A DNA stretch of 17,151 bases from positions 1-17,151 of the forward strand of contig JALOMK010000008.1 of the NCBI GenBank assembly GCA_025455505.1. Reading direction: 5' to 3'. Under the pieces are notes generated by a model. The model worked only from the letters and a program-made list of their open reading frames with translations. It ran no database searches and had not been told where the DNA came from. This document shows, in pieces, positions 13,834 to 17,151 of the stretch (position 1 is the stretch's first letter; each line of letters begins with the position of its first letter). Both the position numbers and the translations under genes were made by a program. The stretch is from Bacteroidales bacterium. Its GTDB lineage: Bacteria > Bacteroidota > Bacteroidia > Bacteroidales > VadinHA17.

Positions 13834-14145
13834 ATGACAGAAGTACTGAAAAGCATTTTGTCTTTTATCCTTTCGCTTCCTGTTTATTTTTACAGGGGTG
13901 CCATATCGCCTTTTCTTACGCCCTCTTGCAGGCACACTCCATCATGTTCGCAGTTCATGCTCGATGCCCTTAAACTTCACGGTCCCTGGCATGGTCTGAT
14001 AATGGGAACAGGAAGGATCCTGAGGTGCAGGCCCGGAGGAACTCATGGTTACGACCCGGTTCCTCTCTTCAGGTTCCGCAGATATCATCTGGTTTCCGGC
14101 TTTTTTGCAGGTTATAAAAGGGAGAACCGCTTACAGGAAAGATAA
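13834..14145 (+). CDS. yidD: Membrane protein insertion efficiency factor YidD
   Basis: 103 residues with the whole YidD signature: PVYFYRGAISPFLTPSCRHT, then PSCSQFMLDALKLHG, and RILRCRPGGTHGYDPVP. The N-terminal amphipathic helix (about 1-24) is normal for a protein peripheral to the inner membrane. It assists YidC/Sec-dependent membrane protein insertion. Elsewhere yidD commonly lies with rpmH, rnpA or yidC; here it stands alone between a minus-strand peptidase and a minus-strand response regulator (25 nt from the latter's stop), with its own promoter. Confidence 0.95.
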   Translation: MTEVLKSILSFILSLPVYFYRGAISPFLTPSCRHTPSCSQFMLDALKLHGPWHGLIMGTGRILRCRPGGTHGYDPVPLFRFRRYHLVSGFFAGYKRENRLQER

Positions 14146-14170
14146 GGAGGGGGGCCTTTGCAGAAAATGA

Positions 14171-14923
14171 TCAGAAATTGAGTTCGTCCTTAAGCAATTT
14201 ATAGCCCGCCCTGCTTACCGGGAGCCTGGCGTCGGAGTGAAGAACTGCTATGTGGTTGTCTTTTCCATAAGGTTCAATTTTCCTTATCTCACTGACTTTG
14301 ACGATGTATGACCTGTGTATCCTCAGGAAGTCTGTCCTGGGAAGGTTATCCTCATAATACTTCAGCGTTTGTTGCTTCATGGCCTTACCTTCGGCGTGAT
14401 GAATCATTACATAGTCATCCTGGGCCTCAACATAGCGAATATTGTCCACAGGAATGAGGCTTATTGAATTTCCCTTCCTCACAACAACCCTGTTTACAGG
14501 AGCTGCGGATTCAGGTTTCTTTTCAAGCAGCTGGCTCGCTGAAACCTTATTGCCCTGTCCTGCCCTGATTTTGTCTGTTGCCTTCTTAACAGCCTCGAGA
14601 AATCTTCTTTTCGGGAAGGGTTTCAGAAGGTAGTCGACTGCATTCAGTTCAAAAGCCCGGAGTGCAAACTGGTCGTAGGCAGTTGAAAATATTATCTCTG
14701 GTTTTTCTGTAAGAACCTCCACTAGTTCAATGCCTGTAAGCCTGGGCATCTGGATGTCGAGGAACACAAGGTCGGGCTTTAGCGAAGAGATAGTCTTCAG
14801 CCCGCTGAAGCCGTCGGAGCATTCAGCAATAATCTCTGCGCCTTCCACCTCTGTCAGATAATGCCTGATTATGTCCCTTGCGGGAGCCTCGTCGTCGATT
14901 ATTACAATCCTGATATTGTCCAT
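14171..14923 (-). CDS. LytTR-family response regulator
   Basis: 250 residues. The receiver domain (about 4-120) has the acidic pair Asp10-Asp11, phospho-acceptor Asp56 in VFLDIQMP, Thr81 in FSTAYD and Lys101 in LLKPF. A linker (about 121-143) leads to a LytTR DNA-binding domain (about 144-248) with VRKGNSISLIPVDNIRYVEA, DDYVMIH, FLRIHRSYIVK and RLPVSRAGYKLLK. It is the partner of the LytS-type kinase encoded 119 nt upstream on the same strand. LytTR proteins bind paired short repeats; no such site was searched for systematically. Confidence 0.94.
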   Translation of the reverse strand: MDNIRIVIIDDEAPARDIIRHYLTEVEGAEIIAECSDGFSGLKTISSLKPDLVFLDIQMPRLTGIELVEVLTEKPEIIFSTAYDQFALRAFELNAVDYLLKPFPKRRFLEAVKKATDKIRAGQGNKVSASQLLEKKPESAAPVNRVVVRKGNSISLIPVDNIRYVEAQDDYVMIHHAEGKAMKQQTLKYYEDNLPRTDFLRIHRSYIVKVSEIRKIEPYGKDNHIAVLHSDARLPVSRAGYKLLKDELNF

Positions 14924-15020
14924 AATTGCAAGGTTAAGAACTTTCTGCCATCTTTCCGCTATCAGTCCGTTTCCTGGAATATCATTAAGCCGGAAAAAGG
15001 AGAATTATGTGCCCTAAATT

Positions 15021-15051
15021 AAAAAAAAATTCCCGAAGTGCATTAAACGGG
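15021..15051 (-). terminator. Possible weak terminator between kinase and regulator genes
   Basis: On the minus strand CCCG and CGGG (15051-15048 and 15035-15032) can form a 4-bp stem at the kinase stop, followed by AA and a run of nine T. The stem is short, so partial termination at most. Confidence 0.25.
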
Positions 15052-16098
15052 TTCTGCGGGGATGCTTAGTATAACAGTAAAGGATGACTCTTCCTTAAGT
15101 GCTTCAACCGATGCCTTTTTGCCATAGAAAAGCTCAAGTCTCCTGGATACGTTCTGAAGCCCGGTCCCGGTTCCCTTCCTGGATGTGGCTGTGGGATCGA
15201 AGTTATTGCTGATTGTTATCCTCAGGTGTTCCCCGCTTATCAAAGCGCAGGTACTGATCATTACGCTTTCAGTACTTTCATAAACACCGTGCTTGACAGC
15301 ATTTTCGTAGAGCGGCTGGAGCAGCATGACAGGCATTTTAATATCGAGACAGTTCTCGCCGATACTTTCCTCCAGCTCAAGCCTGTTTCCGAACCTGACT
15401 TTTTCAATATCGAGATATAGCCTGAGGTTTTCGAGTTCACTTCTCAGGGAAACAAGCTGTTCGTCTTTCTTTGAAAGGGCATAGCGCATGAAGTCGGAAA
15501 GTTTTATTACCATGTCCCTTGCCCTGTCGGGATCTGTTATTGTAAGCGAGCTGACCGAGTTCAGGCTGTTGAAAAGGAAGTGAGGATTTATCTGGGAGCG
15601 GAGCATTTTGAGTTCGGTTTCCTTTACAAGGGTCTCCAGCCTGGCCTCGCGGGCATTCTTTTCGGATAGGTTTGTAAGGCTGACGAATAGATAATAGGTG
15701 AGGATTATTATGCCATAAATGAAAACACCCGTTCCTATCCTGTAGGGGAAGGTGGCGTCGAAATATGCAGCATAGTCATTTACTTCGGGAAGGATGAGCG
15801 ATACAAGGAGTTTTGTAAGAAGGACCCATATTGTTATACTGAATGCCCCGATAAGCACAAGGTTCAGTATCAGCGTAAAAGGTTTGACCTCTCCTGCATT
15901 GAAATAAACGAAGGGATACCAGAGCGAAAGGCCGATGCCGGCATAGAGGACAAGCGAAATAATGCTGTCGGAAATACTTTCCTTGGCAAAAGCCCCGTAT
16001 GCGAAATAAAAAAGAAGTGACTGGCCCAGCGTCAGAACGAACCAGACCAGCCACCAGATTATAAGCCTAACCCTGTTGGTAAGTACAGGATGTCTCAT
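15043..16098 (-). CDS. LytS-type sensor histidine kinase (His_kinase PF06580)
   Basis: 351 residues. Four predicted transmembrane helices (about 11-31, 44-64, 75-103, 122-143) are followed by a short coiled segment (about 144-165), then the PF06580 dimerisation box MLRSQINPHFLFNSLNS with phospho-acceptor His173, and an ATPase domain with LLQPLYENAVKHG (N box) and KGTGTGLQNVSRRLELFYG (G box). No periplasmic sensor domain is visible, so it may sense the membrane or a partner protein. The LiaF-like gene ends 9 nt upstream on the same strand, suggesting that the LiaF-like protein modulates this kinase, by analogy to LiaF-LiaS. The response regulator follows 119 nt downstream. Confidence 0.93.
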   Translation of the reverse strand: MRHPVLTNRVRLIIWWLVWFVLTLGQSLLFYFAYGAFAKESISDSIISLVLYAGIGLSLWYPFVYFNAGEVKPFTLILNLVLIGAFSITIWVLLTKLLVSLILPEVNDYAAYFDATFPYRIGTGVFIYGIIILTYYLFVSLTNLSEKNAREARLETLVKETELKMLRSQINPHFLFNSLNSVSSLTITDPDRARDMVIKLSDFMRYALSKKDEQLVSLRSELENLRLYLDIEKVRFGNRLELEESIGENCLDIKMPVMLLQPLYENAVKHGVYESTESVMISTCALISGEHLRITISNNFDPTATSRKGTGTGLQNVSRRLELFYGKKASVEALKEESSFTVILSIPAEPV

Positions 16099-16107
16099 GA
16101 TTTTGTG

Positions 16108-16851
16108 TTAATAGCTTTTTACCTCTCCGCCGCCGAATACAACTGCGCCTTTGATAATAAGCTGCTTTGTTGTGTCAATTGTCCTTCCGGGAAAGAGTTT
16201 CCTCGAGTCGCCGAAGCCTCCGAGTACCGGGACAACGTCAATTTTAACATTCCAGTCGTCGGGCACTATTATTGTTGTTCCGCCGAATACGCATGCTATT
16301 TCAAGTTCCGAGACCCCGGGGGCAAGCCTTGCCTTTGTAAGGTCTATCTCACTGCCGCCGAAAACTGCAGTGACCTTGCCTCCCCTGAAGTTGTCCGATA
16401 CTATCTGCCTTTCACCACCGCTGAAGATGTGAACGTAGTCGATATAATCATCGCCTGTCTGCCCTGTGGTTTTTACTGAATTCCAGCCTTTTCGCTTCGA
16501 AAAGATAAAGATAATTCCGATTATGATGAATATTGACGGCCAGAACATGTTTATGTCGAAGGTCTCCCTGAAGATGTGAGGAATCAGGAAGAAGGCTCCC
16601 ACTGCCATTACTATGATTCCTGATGTCTTCTCGCCTGATGAGCTTATGGTGATAACAAGCCCTATTGTTACAAGGAGCATAGGCCAGCTGAAAATTATGT
16701 CCTCGATTACATCGGGGAACAGGCCAGTGTTTCTGATGACAAGGAACAGGCCAACGATTACGAGAACCACTCCCACAACAGCCCTGTTGCTGTGCCTGCG
16801 CTCGATGTTGTCCTGCTGGCCATCCCTGTTATAGCTTTCATTTGTTTCCAT
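16108..16851 (-). CDS. LiaF-like membrane protein (cell-envelope stress modulator)
   Basis: 247 residues. The N-terminal part holds four transmembrane helices (about 24-40, 56-70, 77-93, 104-118) in the repeated WP...GxxLI pattern of LiaI/LiaF membrane domains. The C-terminal part (about 140-247) is a beta-rich domain with recurring VFGG/VLGG turns (163-166, 188-191, 209-212, 238-241) and SGGERQIVSDNFRGG, as in the LiaF C-terminal domain of Gram-positive LiaFSR systems. In those, LiaF restrains the kinase. Here it is encoded between a second small membrane protein and a LytS-type kinase, so the same role is inferred but unproven in Bacteroidota. Confidence 0.8.
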   Translation of the reverse strand: METNESYNRDGQQDNIERRHSNRAVVGVVLVIVGLFLVIRNTGLFPDVIEDIIFSWPMLLVTIGLVITISSSGEKTSGIIVMAVGAFFLIPHIFRETFDINMFWPSIFIIIGIIFIFSKRKGWNSVKTTGQTGDDYIDYVHIFSGGERQIVSDNFRGGKVTAVFGGSEIDLTKARLAPGVSELEIACVFGGTTIIVPDDWNVKIDVVPVLGGFGDSRKLFPGRTIDTTKQLIIKGAVVFGGGEVKSY

Positions 16852-16878
16852 AGCTGTAAATTTATCTTTTTATTTTAA

Positions 16879-17151
16879 TTATTTCTTCCTTCTTCTCAAA
16901 GATGACAATATGAATGCAATACCTGTCAGTACTATGACAGCCGGCCAGTAGAGGATCTTTATTTTCTCGGGGGTAACGATGAAAATGTCATCAAGGAGGA
17001 AAAACGTTCCCAGTGCCAGCATCCATAAACCGCCAACAAAGTGGAGGTTGAGCAGAAGCAGCACTCCGATGAAAAGAAGCGCTGTTTCCCAGGTGAAATA
17101 CCTGCTGACGCTCCCCAGGTTGAGGAGATCATTTGTTGCAACCAGCAAGGC
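16879..17151 (-). CDS. LiaI/LiaF-type transmembrane-domain protein, 5' end outside the window
   Basis: The last 90 residues of a membrane protein that continues past the right edge; no start is visible inside the window and the reading frame is open at 17151. Three hydrophobic segments (about 19-37, 40-52, 66-83 of the visible part) with WETALLFIGVLLLL, GLWMLALGTFFLLDDIF and YWPAVIVLTGIAFILSS match the LiaF/DUF5668-like membrane pattern, and the C-terminus is basic (SLRRRKK). It precedes the LiaF-like gene by 27 nt in the same operon. It could be a paralogue of that protein's membrane half without the beta domain. Confidence 0.7.
   Translation of the reverse strand, partial: ALLVATNDLLNLGSVSRYFTWETALLFIGVLLLLNLHFVGGLWMLALGTFFLLDDIFIVTPEKIKILYWPAVIVLTGIAFILSSLRRRKK

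Noticed and set aside
16090..16479. Plus-strand 129-codon open frame rich in Cys and Tyr
   Set aside because: Antisense to the LiaF-like beta domain, whose VFGG repeats show which strand codes; the composition is typical of an antisense frame.
17146..17148. TTG as a start codon for the last minus-strand gene
   Set aside because: The frame is open through the window edge and begins in the middle of a hydrophobic domain, so the gene is cut rather than starting there.
1..17151. Mobile elements, CRISPR, tRNA or rRNA
   Set aside because: No transposase or integrase motifs, no regularly spaced direct repeats and no cloverleaf-like or rRNA segments were seen in the intergenic regions.

Overview
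The window looks like a chromosomal segment of a member of the Bacteroidota, most likely an uncultured Bacteroidales-type organism. The evidence is promoter elements of the Bacteroidota kind (TAnnTTTG with an upstream TTTG, clearest before the TetR gene and yidD), generally weak Shine-Dalgarno sites, an ECF sigma/anti-sigma pair, a LytS/LytTR two-component pair, and an AsmA-like protein of the Bacteroidota type. Arginine is very often AGG. I see no rRNA, tRNA, CRISPR array, transposase or phage gene.

Layout. At 1-681 (minus) lies the N-terminal part of an AsmA-like protein. Its distal ~110-150 bp instead read, on the plus strand, like the C-terminus of a ChaA-type Ca2+/H+ antiporter, so there is a junction or an assembly chimera there. 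It is preceded in the same operon by peptidase E (698-1405) and an E1-like ThiF/MoeB/HesA protein that lacks the family's cysteines (1365-2141). Next come an anti-sigma-like membrane protein and its ECF sigma factor (2228-3855, minus). The 3856-4474 interval holds a long stem-loop, a 25-codon hydrophobic ORF and a small frameshifted cupin-like gene. At 4475-5890 (minus) is a protein with three ~72-residue charged helical repeats and a GH16 fold whose catalytic glutamates are replaced.

The centre of interest is the plus-strand operon 6066-12995: a TetR regulator with a canonical EF-hand calcium loop inside it, an LolA-like periplasmic protein, two FtsX/LolCE-type permeases, an LolD/MacB-type ATPase, an outer-membrane beta-barrel, and a membrane-embedded ICMT/LmtA-like methyltransferase. 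The spacing is very tight (an ATGA overlap and 1-4 nt gaps at several joints). Together the genes could make a complete inner membrane-periplasm-outer membrane route for a lipid or lipoprotein. A textbook Bacteroidota promoter with an overlapping 20-bp palindrome lies just before the TetR start, which suggests autoregulation of the operon.

The right part holds a YugP-type membrane zinc peptidase (minus), yidD (plus, apparently with a near-leaderless promoter), and a minus-strand envelope-sensing operon. In transcription order that operon is a partial LiaI/LiaF-like membrane protein (cut by the window edge), a LiaF-like protein, a LytS-type histidine kinase and a LytTR response regulator. All functional assignments are from reading the sequence and from knowledge of the families; no database search was run.
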